A stretch of DNA of 64,000 bases from a virus: positions 1 to 64,000 of IMG/VR virus record IMGVR_UViG_3300025087_000001, one strand, 5' to 3'. This document shows positions 8,812 through 17,308 of the stretch, in pieces (position 1 is the first letter of the stretch; every line of letters starts with the position of its first letter). The position numbers and the translations under genes were made by a program. The notes under the pieces are model-generated. The model ran no database searches, was not told where the DNA came from, and was given only the letters and a program-made list of their open reading frames with translations.

Positions 8812-9582
8812 ATGAGCAAATTAGTTGAGATTATGGCTAAAATAAAGCAAAACAAAGACATTGTGAATACAAAGATAGATACTGAAAATCCCCATACTTT
8901 AAGAGGGTTAGAGTCTAAGGCTAGACGAGCAAAAGAAGATCTAAATGATTTGTTTATAAAGTACCGAGCCGCCGTACAGTGTAATTGTGCTTTTATTTTA
9001 ATTACAGGATCTTTAAGTGACGAATTTGCTAAAATATCTAAAGAAAAGTTTGATTGTTTTACCTTAGATGGGGAAGATTTTTATAAAACCCTTCTTAAAG
9101 AAGTTAGTCCAAGAATCTATATGAACAAATTGGCTGGATCGTCAATGTTTGATATTTTGAGCTCAACCTTTGAAAGTATTGCTTATACAATAGGAATAAC
9201 GGGTTATAAGTCTCTAATACCTAGCGCTAAGTTTAACAAAATTATCAAATCAGAAAAAGAAGCTTTAAATGTTGTTGTTAAATCGTTTAACGAAGGTGTT
9301 GGGGCTGAGGTAGCCGGTCTTTATTATCTAGACAAGGCAACTGTTTCGGCTATAGATAGTGATTTTGAAGGAACGATTATTCCAATTATGATCCAAACAG
9401 AAAATACCGATCTGATCAAAGATTTTGCTCAAAGATTTAGGCAAATAACTAAAAACGTATTTATAGTTACGGTTGGTTCTAAATTAGATAAAGAATTAAA
9501 AGAAGTTTCAATATATAGTAGTTCAAAAATAACCGAAGAGGGTGTTGAAAAAGCACTTACGTCGGTAAGAGAGCAAATATAA
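8812..9582 (+). CDS. Hypothetical protein of the replication operon
   Basis: 256 residues with AGGAGAAAA before the ATG. Helical N-terminus (LRGLESKARRAKEDLNDLF), then an alternating alpha/beta region. No Walker, zinc or nuclease motif is evident. Its place just before the ssDNA-binding candidate suggests a replication or recombination accessory role, by position only. Confidence 0.75.
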   Translation: MSKLVEIMAKIKQNKDIVNTKIDTENPHTLRGLESKARRAKEDLNDLFIKYRAAVQCNCAFILITGSLSDEFAKISKEKFDCFTLDGEDFYKTLLKEVSPRIYMNKLAGSSMFDILSSTFESIAYTIGITGYKSLIPSAKFNKIIKSEKEALNVVVKSFNEGVGAEVAGLYYLDKATVSAIDSDFEGTIIPIMIQTENTDLIKDFAQRFRQITKNVFIVTVGSKLDKELKEVSIYSSSKITEEGVEKALTSVREQI

Positions 9583-9598
9583 CAAAAGGAGTGTCAAA

Positions 9599-10711
9599 AT
9601 GAAAATCGGATCAGCCAGATATGGCGGCGGAAAAAAGAATTTTAAGATTAAAGATGGCGATAATATCTACGGTATTTTACCCCCTATGGGTGAATTAGCC
9701 GATAAAGGTAAGTGGTCACAATATTACCGAATTGAGTGGGGGTATAAAGACTCTACAGGTAAAAACAAGCCATTTCAAGACGTTAGGGTCACTAATCGAA
9801 AGACCAAAATGGTTGAAATTGAATCTGCTGCTCATTTATTGAGAGAAAGTTACGAAGCTCATAAGAAAAATGTAGCTGAATTGTTTAAAGCTGGCCAAGC
9901 TACCAGAGACGATGTTAAAGAAGCCGCTGAATTATGTAAAAGATATAATTTAGAATGTAAGCACTATATGAACGTTATTACCCCCCAGGGAGAAATTGGC
10001 CTATTGAAGCTTGGACATAGAGCTAAACTTGCTTTAGACGGCGCAATTAAATCTCTTAGAGATCAGGGCATTGATCCAATCGGTCTAGAAGGTATGTATT
10101 TTAATATCAATCGTTTTGTTCCACCTGGAAAGGCGCTGGACACTACATATACAGTTACCCCATATCAGGAAAATGTATCTGTACTATTGAATGGGAAGCA
10201 ACAGATTGTTCAACAAAGAAAAGCTTATGTATTGGATGAGATTATTTTGTCCAGATTAGATCAAGAGGCTTATGAGCTCAATAAACTATATCCTGTTATT
10301 ACAGCCGAACAAGTAGAAGAAATTGTTAACCAACCTACTGAAGCCGATGTTTGTCTAGCTGTAGATAGAATTCTGGGTAAGTCCGATGCTCCTGTAATAG
10401 ATGACGCTCCTGAAGAAGAAGAAACCCCAGCGGTTACTAAGCCGATAATTACAAAACCAGTATATCAGAAGCCAACTACATTAGCTAAACCGACAGTAAC
10501 GCCGACGGTAACAACTACTAAACCAGTAGTTACTAAGCCGACTGTTACTAAGCCCGTCACCACTACTAAACCGGCGGTTGTTTCGGCTCCGATAGTGGTA
10601 GAAGAAGATCTTGAGACAAATCCAGAGGAAACTACCGAGGAAAACTCGGCAGTTGCTCAAGAAACAATGTCGAATGATGATTTTTTAAGAAGTATAGGGA
10701 TAACACTGTAA
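9599..10711 (+). CDS. Probable single-stranded DNA-binding protein
   Basis: 370 residues. The first ~260 form a folded domain with KINGDN-like beta segments (GDNIYGILPPMG; MYFNINRFVPPGKALDTTYT) reminiscent of a gp32-type OB core, though the zinc ligands of T4 gp32 are not clear. A Thr/Pro/Lys linker (about residues 275-335, repeated TKPVVTKPTVTKP type) follows, then an acidic C-terminus ending FLRSIGITL. Acidic tails after a disordered linker are typical of SSB proteins that recruit replisome partners. Position between polymerase and recombinase genes fits. Not proven by motif. Confidence 0.55.
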   Translation: MKIGSARYGGGKKNFKIKDGDNIYGILPPMGELADKGKWSQYYRIEWGYKDSTGKNKPFQDVRVTNRKTKMVEIESAAHLLRESYEAHKKNVAELFKAGQATRDDVKEAAELCKRYNLECKHYMNVITPQGEIGLLKLGHRAKLALDGAIKSLRDQGIDPIGLEGMYFNINRFVPPGKALDTTYTVTPYQENVSVLLNGKQQIVQQRKAYVLDEIILSRLDQEAYELNKLYPVITAEQVEEIVNQPTEADVCLAVDRILGKSDAPVIDDAPEEEETPAVTKPIITKPVYQKPTTLAKPTVTPTVTTTKPVVTKPTVTKPVTTTKPAVVSAPIVVEEDLETNPEETTEENSAVAQETMSNDDFLRSIGITL

Positions 10712-11221
10712 ATGAGCGACTTAGTTACTAAAAAAGAATTTAAACTTACAATACCTCCTTTTAGAGATATTCCAGAGATAACTTTGGATATCTCTAAAGT
10801 GAAGGAGGGTGAGGATAGATTCTTAGAAGCTAGAGTGGTAAATGGTGGAACGTATTCCTCTTTAGAGTATGTTTTTAATGAAGGATATCGTCAAGCTAGG
10901 CAGCATTTAAGTACTATAATGTACCAAGTGGCCATGACTGACAAAGAGATTCGCAGGATTAAATCAGAATGTTTACTTGACGAGTATCCTGATTTTCTTA
11001 AGACAACTAAAACTAAGGACTCTACTGCAACAAAAGAGGCGTTTTTAGAAAGAAAAGAGGGATATACCACAGCTATGGATAGATTAGCAATGTTAAAAGC
11101 TATGGAGGCACTTTTCGAGGGTAAAATAAAGGTATTTGAAAATGTATGTCGATATATGAGAAAGGAGATCGACATACAGTTAAGAAGCGGAGTAATGAAC
11201 GACAATAAATATGTGAGGTGA
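10712..11221 (+). CDS. Hypothetical protein between SSB-like and RecA-like genes
   Basis: 169 residues, starting one base after the SSB-like stop (TAA ATG). Beta-rich N-terminus, then long helices. The location is that of a recombination mediator in other phages, but no UvsY or RecO similarity can be claimed from reading alone. Confidence 0.7.
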   Translation: MSDLVTKKEFKLTIPPFRDIPEITLDISKVKEGEDRFLEARVVNGGTYSSLEYVFNEGYRQARQHLSTIMYQVAMTDKEIRRIKSECLLDEYPDFLKTTKTKDSTATKEAFLERKEGYTTAMDRLAMLKAMEALFEGKIKVFENVCRYMRKEIDIQLRSGVMNDNKYVR

Positions 11222-11224
11222 CAA

Positions 11225-11536
11225 ATGAATTCTAAACAAGTTAAGAGATTAAGAAAAGAAATGAAGTCTATTATGAAATTTTCTTTAAGTAAGCAAGATG
11301 GCTATAAGCCAGATGGCTATAAGCCAGATTATCGAGTAGGAAAAGAAGTTAAAAAAACCGTTTACTTTAAAGACAAAAAAGAAATATCTGAAAAAGAAGC
11401 TGAGGCTATTGTATCTACCGGAGATACAGTTAGTGAATTTCCAGAAGTTAAAAGAATTACCATTGTAAATGTGGCCAAATATAAGTACCAAAAAGCTAAA
11501 GAGGAGTTAAGTAGAATGCTAAAACAAGCGAGGTAA
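11225..11536 (+). CDS. Small basic hypothetical protein with a pentapeptide duplication
   Basis: 103 residues, Lys-rich (KQVKRLRKEMKSIMKF). Residues about 25-34 are a direct DGYKP DGYKP duplication encoded by a perfect 15-nt repeat. AGGTG precedes the ATG. No known domain. Confidence 0.7.
   Translation: MNSKQVKRLRKEMKSIMKFSLSKQDGYKPDGYKPDYRVGKEVKKTVYFKDKKEISEKEAEAIVSTGDTVSEFPEVKRITIVNVAKYKYQKAKEELSRMLKQAR
11297..11326 (+). repeat. Tandem 15-bp repeat, two copies
   Basis: GATGGCTATAAGCCA occurs twice back to back (11297-11311 and 11312-11326) and stays in frame, adding one DGYKP unit to the protein. The identity of the copies points to recent replication slippage. Confidence 0.95.
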
Positions 11537-11538
11537 TT

Positions 11539-11832
11539 ATGTCTAAAGAAAACGGAACTATTAGTCTTTTAGATATTTTATTATTAGTTAAAGCTTTAGA
11601 TAAACTTAAAAAGAACTCTCCTGAGTATAATGCAGCTCACACTAAGGCCAAAGAGGGTATTGAAAATTACAATAGATCAAATGGATTAGGTAAGTTTAGT
11701 ATGAGCATTTCTAAGGCGAGGGATATTATTAAAACGAAAGAAAACGAAGAAAAGAGAACTAAATTAACTACTAGTTATAAGTCAATTCCTAAACCTAATA
11801 CTAAAGGAAAACCAAATGGACATAAAAAATAA
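11539..11832 (+). CDS. Small basic hypothetical protein
   Basis: 97 residues, Lys-rich, with a polar C-terminal tail (KPNTKGKPNGHKK). Three bases separate it from the previous stop, with GCGAGG as ribosome-binding site. The 3' end overlaps the start of a small membrane-protein gene. Function unknown. Confidence 0.7.
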   Translation: MSKENGTISLLDILLLVKALDKLKKNSPEYNAAHTKAKEGIENYNRSNGLGKFSMSISKARDIIKTKENEEKRTKLTTSYKSIPKPNTKGKPNGHKK

Positions 11833-11989
11833 TCTCAAGGTATTTTGGTGTTTGTTTTTAATGTTGGTGGGTATATTTAGAGCTATTTTTATTAAAATAA
11901 TATCTATACCGCTCTTTTTTGTAGCAATTTTTATGGCAATTATAGCAGCAATAGTAAGAATATTTTTTGAGGGAATATATGGCGAGTAA
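11816..11989 (+). CDS. Small membrane protein, 57 residues
   Basis: Found by reading the gap before the recombinase gene. ATG 11816 to TAA 11989 encodes a short cytosolic N-terminus (MDIKNNLK) and two hydrophobic stretches, WCLFLMLVGIF and an Ile/Phe/Ala-rich segment of about 25 residues, so one or two membrane passes. It overlaps both neighbours, which supports translational coupling. Function unknown. Confidence 0.6.
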   Translation: MDIKNNLKVFWCLFLMLVGIFRAIFIKIISIPLFFVAIFMAIIAAIVRIFFEGIYGE

Positions 11990-13007
11990 ATGGATGCAAC
12001 AATTAAATAAAATGGAGGGAGCTGTAGATCGTGAGTACGACCCTTTTGCTCCCGAAAATGTTTTGAGATCTCCTTCCCCATCACTAAACTGGATTTTCTG
12101 TAAGGGATCTGGATTACCATTTGGATACTCTTGTGTGTTTTATGGCCCAGCTAAGGGTGGAAAAAGTCTAGCCTCCTATCTTATGGCTGGTCAGCTACAT
12201 AAGGACGATAAAGAAGCGATTGTAATTAGATTTGATACTGAGATGAGGGCTGCGGTGCAAATGAGTGATAAGTGGGGTATAGATAGGGATAGGTTCCAAG
12301 CATTTAATGTTAACGATCCTGTCCAGATTTATGATAGGATAAGTATTGAGTTTAAGGCTATGTTAGAACAGGGTATGCCAATCAAAATGATCATTATTGA
12401 TAGTATATCAAATATGGCCGGTGTGAAAAGAATGGGGAAAGACAGTGTTGCTGACCATCTTATGGGCGACGACGCTATGACTCATCAAGTTGGGCTTAAA
12501 AATATACTACCAATTATTAGAAAATATAATATAGCATTAGTCTGTACCGCACATATTAGGGCTAATTTTGATGCTGGACAATATGGACCAAAAGAAAAAC
12601 TAGCTGGAGGATACGCCGTAAAACACTTCTTCGATTATTATGTACAAGTTACTCGGGATGGGTCTTCTGAATCTAAAATTGAGAGTGATGAGGTAAAAGA
12701 TTTTAAGGGCAAAAAAGAGTTGATAGGACATAAGATATTTGTAAAAATGGCTGAAAATAGCTTTGGAACCCACGGTAGAACGGGTCAGTTTACATTAGAA
12801 TATGATAAGGGCTTAGTTAAGGTTGAAGAAGAGATTTTTGAGCTCTGTAAAAACCTCAACCTAGTTGAAAGGCCTAATAATAGGACTTATATTTTCGACG
12901 GTAAGACATATACTAGTAAAGACCAGTTTATCACAGCTATTCGTGAAAACAATGACTTAGCTAAAAAAATAGTAGAATTGGTTTATGCCAGAGATAGGCA
13001 TAATTAA
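11979..13007 (+). CDS. uvsX-like: RecA/UvsX-like recombinase
   Basis: 342 residues from ATG 11979 (GAGGG upstream; a TTG 12 bases earlier is the alternative). Walker A YGPAKGGKSLAS, Walker B MIIIDSISN, then VCTAHIRANF in the position of the RecA switch. Substrate loops cannot be aligned by eye. In this setting it probably does strand exchange for recombination-dependent replication. A terminator follows 24 nt after the stop. Confidence 0.85.
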   Translation: MASKWMQQLNKMEGAVDREYDPFAPENVLRSPSPSLNWIFCKGSGLPFGYSCVFYGPAKGGKSLASYLMAGQLHKDDKEAIVIRFDTEMRAAVQMSDKWGIDRDRFQAFNVNDPVQIYDRISIEFKAMLEQGMPIKMIIIDSISNMAGVKRMGKDSVADHLMGDDAMTHQVGLKNILPIIRKYNIALVCTAHIRANFDAGQYGPKEKLAGGYAVKHFFDYYVQVTRDGSSESKIESDEVKDFKGKKELIGHKIFVKMAENSFGTHGRTGQFTLEYDKGLVKVEEEIFELCKNLNLVERPNNRTYIFDGKTYTSKDQFITAIRENNDLAKKIVELVYARDRHN

Positions 13008-13030
13008 TCTCCGTTTGTGACCTCCTTGAG

Positions 13031-13066
13031 AAGCCCCTCTGTTTTTCGGAGGGGCTTTGTTTTTTT
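13031..13066 (+). terminator. Rho-independent terminator
   Basis: AAGCCCCTC pairs with GAGGGGCTT across a T-rich loop, followed by TTGTTTTTTT. Strong GC stem and U-tract just after the recombinase gene, ending the 2.5-13 kb transcript. Confidence 0.92.
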
Positions 13067-13067
13067 G

Positions 13068-13097
13068 TTGACTATTGTGGTAAAAACGTGTTAGTAT
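13068..13097 (+). promoter_or_regulatory. Promoter TTGACT-18-TAGTAT
   Basis: TTGACT at 13068-13073 directly follows the terminator; TAGTAT at 13092-13097 is 18 bp on. The genome's TGTGGTA word also occurs here (from 13076) but between the two boxes rather than next to the -10, so which elements are used is uncertain. Confidence 0.55.
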
Positions 13098-13124
13098 AAG
13101 ATACCGAAGACCACCGGAGGACTT

Positions 13125-13286
13125 TTGAATAAAGACGAAAAAATTCAAAAACTGATTAATATAGCACTAGAAAGGTGGCTAGACGATAAAGAAGACGATA
13201 TTCAACTGTATCGACACTATCTTCTATCTATGACAGAAGAGAGATTAAATGATATGTTAGATAGTAGAACTAAGGAGGAATTATGA
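13125..13286 (+). CDS. Small acidic hypothetical protein, 53 residues
   Basis: TTG start at 13125 four bases after CCGGAGG; reads to TGA 13286, overlapping the next ATG as ATGA. Acidic and helical (ALERWLDDKEDDIQLY). The strong ribosome-binding site and coupling support it as a real gene. Function unknown. Confidence 0.6.
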   Translation: MNKDEKIQKLINIALERWLDDKEDDIQLYRHYLLSMTEERLNDMLDSRTKEEL

Positions 13287-13651
13287 CATTAACAGAAAAA
13301 ATCACACTGAGCTTTAATTTAGTAATACTGCTATTGCTTGATATTGGTCTTATTATCGGCGGTATTAGTATATATCACGAACCAGATCTTGACACTATCT
13401 GTGTACTTGTAGTGTCTATCGCTTTTGGGATTTATGTTGCAGTAGAATCGGCTATATTGGCGTCAAAATACTTTAAAGAAAAGAAGATTAGAGATAATTA
13501 TAGTTCGGCTTGTGATGAATGTGGCGATGACTATGACAATGACTGTGATTGGTACGAATATGACGACGAATACCATGGATTATGTGAGTGCGGAGAGTGT
13601 GACGAATGTTGTGAATATGACGACGAATGCGATTGTAAAAAAGAACAATAG
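13283..13651 (+). CDS. Membrane protein with acidic Cys-rich tail
   Basis: 122 residues. Two hydrophobic segments (about residues 10-30 and 42-62) form a probable hairpin, followed by a lysine-containing bend and a ~48-residue tail made almost only of Asp, Glu, Cys and Tyr with repeated CDEC and CGEC-type pairs. The tail could bind metal. GGAGGAA upstream of the ATG. No family recognised. Confidence 0.75.
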   Translation: MTLTEKITLSFNLVILLLLDIGLIIGGISIYHEPDLDTICVLVVSIAFGIYVAVESAILASKYFKEKKIRDNYSSACDECGDDYDNDCDWYEYDDEYHGLCECGECDECCEYDDECDCKKEQ

Positions 13652-13656
13652 GGATT

Positions 13657-13740
13657 GTGACCGCTGAAGAAATTGTAGCATTATGGGTAATAAACGTAGT
13701 AACGATTGGTGTTATTATATTACTTCGTATTATTAATTAA
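13657..13740 (+). CDS. Single-pass membrane micro-protein, 27 residues
   Basis: GTG start at 13657 then 27 codons to TAA 13740: MTAEEIVALWV followed by an uninterrupted hydrophobic run (IGVIILL) and RIIN. It fits the gap exactly between two genes. The ribosome-binding site (AGGGA) is modest, so moderate confidence. Confidence 0.45.
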   Translation: MTAEEIVALWVINVVTIGVIILLRIIN

Positions 13741-13763
13741 TTTGTTAATTACTGGGAGGTTAA

Positions 13764-14651
13764 ATGAGAAATTCATACGACAAGGATTTTGAAAAATCCT
13801 ATCTAAGGTACGACTATTTGACTAGAATAAAACAATACGACCCTAACTGGGTATCTCAACATAAAAATACTGTAGAAATAACATCTATGAAAATGTATGA
13901 AAAACTAAGGACCAACTTTAATCTGGTTGGCTTTGATGGTGAGGATTTGAAGTCAATTGGAAACATCTATATGTTAGCCTATATGGGACTCTATAGTTTA
14001 GAGACCAATGAAAAGCTTAGGAATAGGTTTGTGGTAAAATTTTTAGAAAAAAATAAAACCGAACCTACCAAACAAGAATTGGCCCAAGCCGATCGAAACA
14101 ATTTGATAAATTTTTTACGACAAAGAATTCAACACTGCTCTACAATATGTGAACGAAAGAGTCGTAATATTAAAGCAGGTCGGGCTAAAATGGGTATTTA
14201 TGCTGAAACCAAGCACTCTAAACCAGTTTGCGATGAATTGCTTTTAGAAGACCATAAGAAGTATGGATATAGGTCAGTAACCCAGAAAGAATATCGAGAA
14301 ATCAAAAGCAAGTCCGATAGTTTAATTGACCAATACGGCTATGGAGTTAGATTAATCCAAATACCTTGTGGTAATATGGAAATAGATGACTATGAGTTCA
14401 TTAGAAAAAACATATTCTGTGATACTTATTCGGACGATCCAGAAGAAATGATGTTAAACTACGAAAGTGATAAACAGTTGGAATATCACAGAAATAAATT
14501 TGATAGTTTAACTGTAAAAGAAAAAATATCCATGTTAAGGTCGTTTATAAAAGATAATTCTAATGACTCCCAGTTAAAAAACGAATTAAAAACAGCAAGA
14601 AAAACATTGGGACTACTTAAAGAGATGAAAAAGTCTGAAATTGTGGTATAA
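13764..14651 (+). CDS. Hypothetical DNA-metabolism protein, possibly sigma-like
   Basis: 295 residues with TGGGAGG before the ATG. The segment EDLKSIGNIYMLAYMGLYS followed by FLRQRIQHCSTICERKS has the rhythm of sigma-70 region 2 (helix then RQxI... core), and the C-terminal third is helical and Lys-rich. This is weak resemblance only; no region 4 HTH is clear. It is the largest gene upstream of the helicase-primase group. Confidence 0.7.
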   Translation: MRNSYDKDFEKSYLRYDYLTRIKQYDPNWVSQHKNTVEITSMKMYEKLRTNFNLVGFDGEDLKSIGNIYMLAYMGLYSLETNEKLRNRFVVKFLEKNKTEPTKQELAQADRNNLINFLRQRIQHCSTICERKSRNIKAGRAKMGIYAETKHSKPVCDELLLEDHKKYGYRSVTQKEYREIKSKSDSLIDQYGYGVRLIQIPCGNMEIDDYEFIRKNIFCDTYSDDPEEMMLNYESDKQLEYHRNKFDSLTVKEKISMLRSFIKDNSNDSQLKNELKTARKTLGLLKEMKKSEIVV

Positions 14652-14652
14652 T
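14642..14652 (+). promoter_or_regulatory. Extended -10 promoter TGTGGTATAAT
   Basis: Perfect TRTG-n-TATAAT element; hexamer TATAAT at 14647-14652. It overlaps the stop region of the preceding gene and lies 32 nt before the GTG of the next. No -35 box, as expected for extended -10 promoters. Confidence 0.75.
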
Positions 14653-14683
14653 AGGTTAAGATAGATTGTATCAGAGGGTAATT

Positions 14684-15061
14684 GTGGATTACAAGTTAAT
14701 AGTGAAATCCTTTTTTATAGAAAAAGACAATTGTAAGATTGATAATTTTTACCTTAATTTGAGTAAACTAGTTAAGGTGTTAAAAAATGAAGGTCTTGAT
14801 AGATCGAATATAAATCAAGAAATTGTTGATGAAATTACTATTGGGTTTTTAACCGACAAAGCCAGCGACCTATTTAAAATAAAATTTGGATATTATGTAA
14901 TTCACTATCTAAACACCTTAATTGACTTAGATTTTTCAGATAACGCTGTTTTAAATAAAGAACCGGCTTCGGTAGAAGAGTTGAAACCAGAAGATTTTAA
15001 GCCTAAAGAATATGACTCTAGCTTATTAAGTATAATAGGACTGGAAGAGGTTGATAAATGA
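14684..15061 (+). CDS. Hypothetical protein upstream of helicase
   Basis: 125 residues from GTG 14684, chosen because AGAGGG lies just upstream; a longer reading from 14666 lacks one. Helical N-terminal two thirds and an acidic C-terminal tail (EELKPEDFKPKEY). Overlaps the helicase start as ATGA. Size and position suit a helicase loader or helicase cofactor, but this is inference. Confidence 0.7.
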   Translation: MDYKLIVKSFFIEKDNCKIDNFYLNLSKLVKVLKNEGLDRSNINQEIVDEITIGFLTDKASDLFKIKFGYYVIHYLNTLIDLDFSDNAVLNKEPASVEELKPEDFKPKEYDSSLLSIIGLEEVDK

Positions 15062-16131
15062 CCGATATAAGTAGCCAAGCTAATCGTATTTTGGAAGAGT
15101 CTCAAGAAATCCGACAAAAAAAATACGAATTGGATAAAAACCGAATCAAAAATGACTATGAGGATATGGTCCAAAGGCAGCAAGAGGCTGAGGTTAATAA
15201 GAACATAGTTCTAGATAAGATGTCTTCTGATAGGATAGAGAGAATAAAGAAAGAAAATCGTGAGTATTTAGAACACGCTAAAAACTCTAAATGCTTTATT
15301 AACGATAGTTTTAATGGTAAAGTGCCTTTTTTCGGTAAGAATATAATTTTAGCGGCTGCGAAGACTGGTCAAGGAAAAACTACGATCGGTAAAAACATCG
15401 CTTTCCATACTTTAAGTCAGGGTGGTAAGGTTCTCTATATCTCAAATGAGGAAAACCCTAGTGATGTATATAACGGCGTAACTTGTATTTGTAAAAAATG
15501 GTCATATATCAACCACGAGTCTTTTTCTCCCGCTCAGCTAGACGAATTTGATCGTATGATTGGGGTCTTATCAAACCGTATGGTGGTTGTGGACGATAAT
15601 TATAATGGTAATTATGGCCAAACTACCACATTGGAAGGGGTTAAGTCAATTCTAATGAATTTACAAAAAAGTCAGGCTCAGTACGACGTTATAATAATTG
15701 ATTATTATCAAAATATTGGGAGATCTAGTGATAGGCCATCTATGTCCCCGTGGCAAGTTCAAGAAGAATTCGCAAAATTCTTAGATACCTTTAAAAATAA
15801 TTATTTAGCCCCCATAATTGTATTGTCCCAACTAAAAGAAGGCAAGGATTTGGAGTTTAAAGAGGCTATTGAAGGTCGAAAAATGATCTTAAATATAAGT
15901 ACATGTGCTATGAAGGTGGTAGCTGAAAGAGATTATATGAGAACGTCTTTTCATATTGAGAAAAGTCGATTTACCAGTGCTGTAGGGGATACCATTTATG
16001 TCGGCTTTGATCGTGGTCGATATGTAGAATACACAGACATATTTAAAAACAACGCCGAATTAGAAGCGGTAAGGAAAATATCAAACAACACCTTAAGTAG
16101 GGTATTTGGAGGAAACGATGGTAACAAATAA
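15058..16131 (+). CDS. DnaB-like (SF4) replicative helicase
   Basis: 357 residues. N-terminal ~75 residues are a charged coiled coil, then a RecA-fold ATPase: Walker A AAKTGQGKTTIG, ISNEEN (catalytic Glu region), Walker B VIIIDYYQNIG, and VLSQLKEG (H3-like). Shorter than bacterial DnaB (~470), because the classic N-terminal primase-binding domain is replaced by the coiled coil. It probably unwinds duplex ahead of the C-family polymerase, paired with the AEP primase two genes on. Confidence 0.88.
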   Translation: MTDISSQANRILEESQEIRQKKYELDKNRIKNDYEDMVQRQQEAEVNKNIVLDKMSSDRIERIKKENREYLEHAKNSKCFINDSFNGKVPFFGKNIILAAAKTGQGKTTIGKNIAFHTLSQGGKVLYISNEENPSDVYNGVTCICKKWSYINHESFSPAQLDEFDRMIGVLSNRMVVVDDNYNGNYGQTTTLEGVKSILMNLQKSQAQYDVIIIDYYQNIGRSSDRPSMSPWQVQEEFAKFLDTFKNNYLAPIIVLSQLKEGKDLEFKEAIEGRKMILNISTCAMKVVAERDYMRTSFHIEKSRFTSAVGDTIYVGFDRGRYVEYTDIFKNNAELEAVRKISNNTLSRVFGGNDGNK

Positions 16132-16444
16132 GGACATTGGATTTTTTAAAAAGCTGTATTTAATTTTCTTAACCTGGATGCAAGTTGGGGCTATCAAAAA
16201 CGGCCAAATAGACGCTAGTATTTCATTAGCAGAAGAGCATTTTAGGGTCTATTTTGGATTAAACCTCCGAGACAGTCTCTTAAGTGGTACTAATTCTTCT
16301 GAAGTGTATAGTGCCTTAAACCGACACGCCAATATGGTGGTAAAAGAGTGTTTTGGATTTGCAAATACGCCTTCTAAATCAAGACTACGCCAACAAGCAA
16401 TAGACTCCTTTATTTCCAATATTCAATTAGAGGTTGAACTGTAG
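16118..16444 (+). CDS. Hypothetical protein between helicase and primase
   Basis: 108 residues from ATG 16118 (GGAGGAAACG upstream, overlapping the helicase end by 14 nt). All-helical composition, no motif. Sandwiched between helicase and primase with tight coupling, so it may bridge them, by position only. Confidence 0.7.
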   Translation: MVTNKDIGFFKKLYLIFLTWMQVGAIKNGQIDASISLAEEHFRVYFGLNLRDSLLSGTNSSEVYSALNRHANMVVKECFGFANTPSKSRLRQQAIDSFISNIQLEVEL

Positions 16445-17308
16445 ATGAAAGACACTACTGAGCAGATATTAAAGCTGTTTTTTGATACAAATGAAACAAT
16501 CTGTGTTTCTTCTAATAAATACGGTTATCATAGTGTCTGCCAAAGTAGTCTTAATGGTGAAATAACATTAATATCGCCCAATGATCCTAAAAAGACAGTT
16601 TCAATTACAGAGTCGGATATTAATTTAATGGCTATTAATCCGATTAGTGGATTTAGAAAAGACGAAAATGTAACTGCTTTTCGATCTTTTTTAGTTGAAA
16701 TTGACGATGGGCCACTACCAGAACAACAGCGATATATTGACTCTATGGAAATGCCATACTCTGTATGTATCTTTTCTGGCAATAAGAGTCTCCACTATGG
16801 AATTGTTTTAAATGAAGATCTTCCAGATTATGGAACGTGGAGAATATATGCTGAATGGATATTAAATATTATGAATAGGGCCGATCAAATGACTAAAAAT
16901 CCGTCCAGAAGTATTAGATTTCCTGGAAATATTCGACACGATGGTGCTAAATTACCACAGCAATTAATTAAGTTAAGCGGTCGAATTCCCCTTAATAGGT
17001 TAAATATTTGGCTATCTAAGTACCCCCAATGTAAACCAATGCCTATAATACCTAAAATCCCGTCGTCTGTACCTTCGGTATTGGACATTCCGCCATGGAT
17101 ACTAGAAGAGTTACAAAGCGGAATAACTAACGAAAGAAACAATACTTGGTTTAGAATAGCGATGACCCTAGCTAGTAAGAATTTTTTAGAAAGCGAAATT
17201 ATATCTATTTTAGAGCCATATTTTACAGAGCAGCGTGATTTTAAATATCAAGAATGGTTGACTTCAATTCAAAGTGCGATAAAAAGATCGCAAAAAGAGA
17301 ATTTATGA
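16445..17308 (+). CDS. Archaeo-eukaryotic primase (AEP/PrimPol-like) with PriCT-like tail
   Basis: 287 residues. AEP motif I FLVEIDDG (acidic pair), motif II FSGNKSLHYGI (SxH), and NPSRSIRFPGNIR as the basic third motif. The C-terminal ~75 residues (ERNNTWFRIAMTLASKNF ... WLTSIQSAIKR) look like a PriCT-type helical domain. It should prime synthesis for the helicase and DnaE-like polymerase encoded alongside. An AEP primase in place of DnaG is notable next to a bacterial-type polymerase. Stop overlaps the next start (ATGA). Confidence 0.82.
   Translation: MKDTTEQILKLFFDTNETICVSSNKYGYHSVCQSSLNGEITLISPNDPKKTVSITESDINLMAINPISGFRKDENVTAFRSFLVEIDDGPLPEQQRYIDSMEMPYSVCIFSGNKSLHYGIVLNEDLPDYGTWRIYAEWILNIMNRADQMTKNPSRSIRFPGNIRHDGAKLPQQLIKLSGRIPLNRLNIWLSKYPQCKPMPIIPKIPSSVPSVLDIPPWILEELQSGITNERNNTWFRIAMTLASKNFLESEIISILEPYFTEQRDFKYQEWLTSIQSAIKRSQKENL

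Noticed and set aside
13764-14651. Sigma factor call
   Set aside because: Only a vague region-2-like rhythm is visible and no region 4; left as hypothetical.
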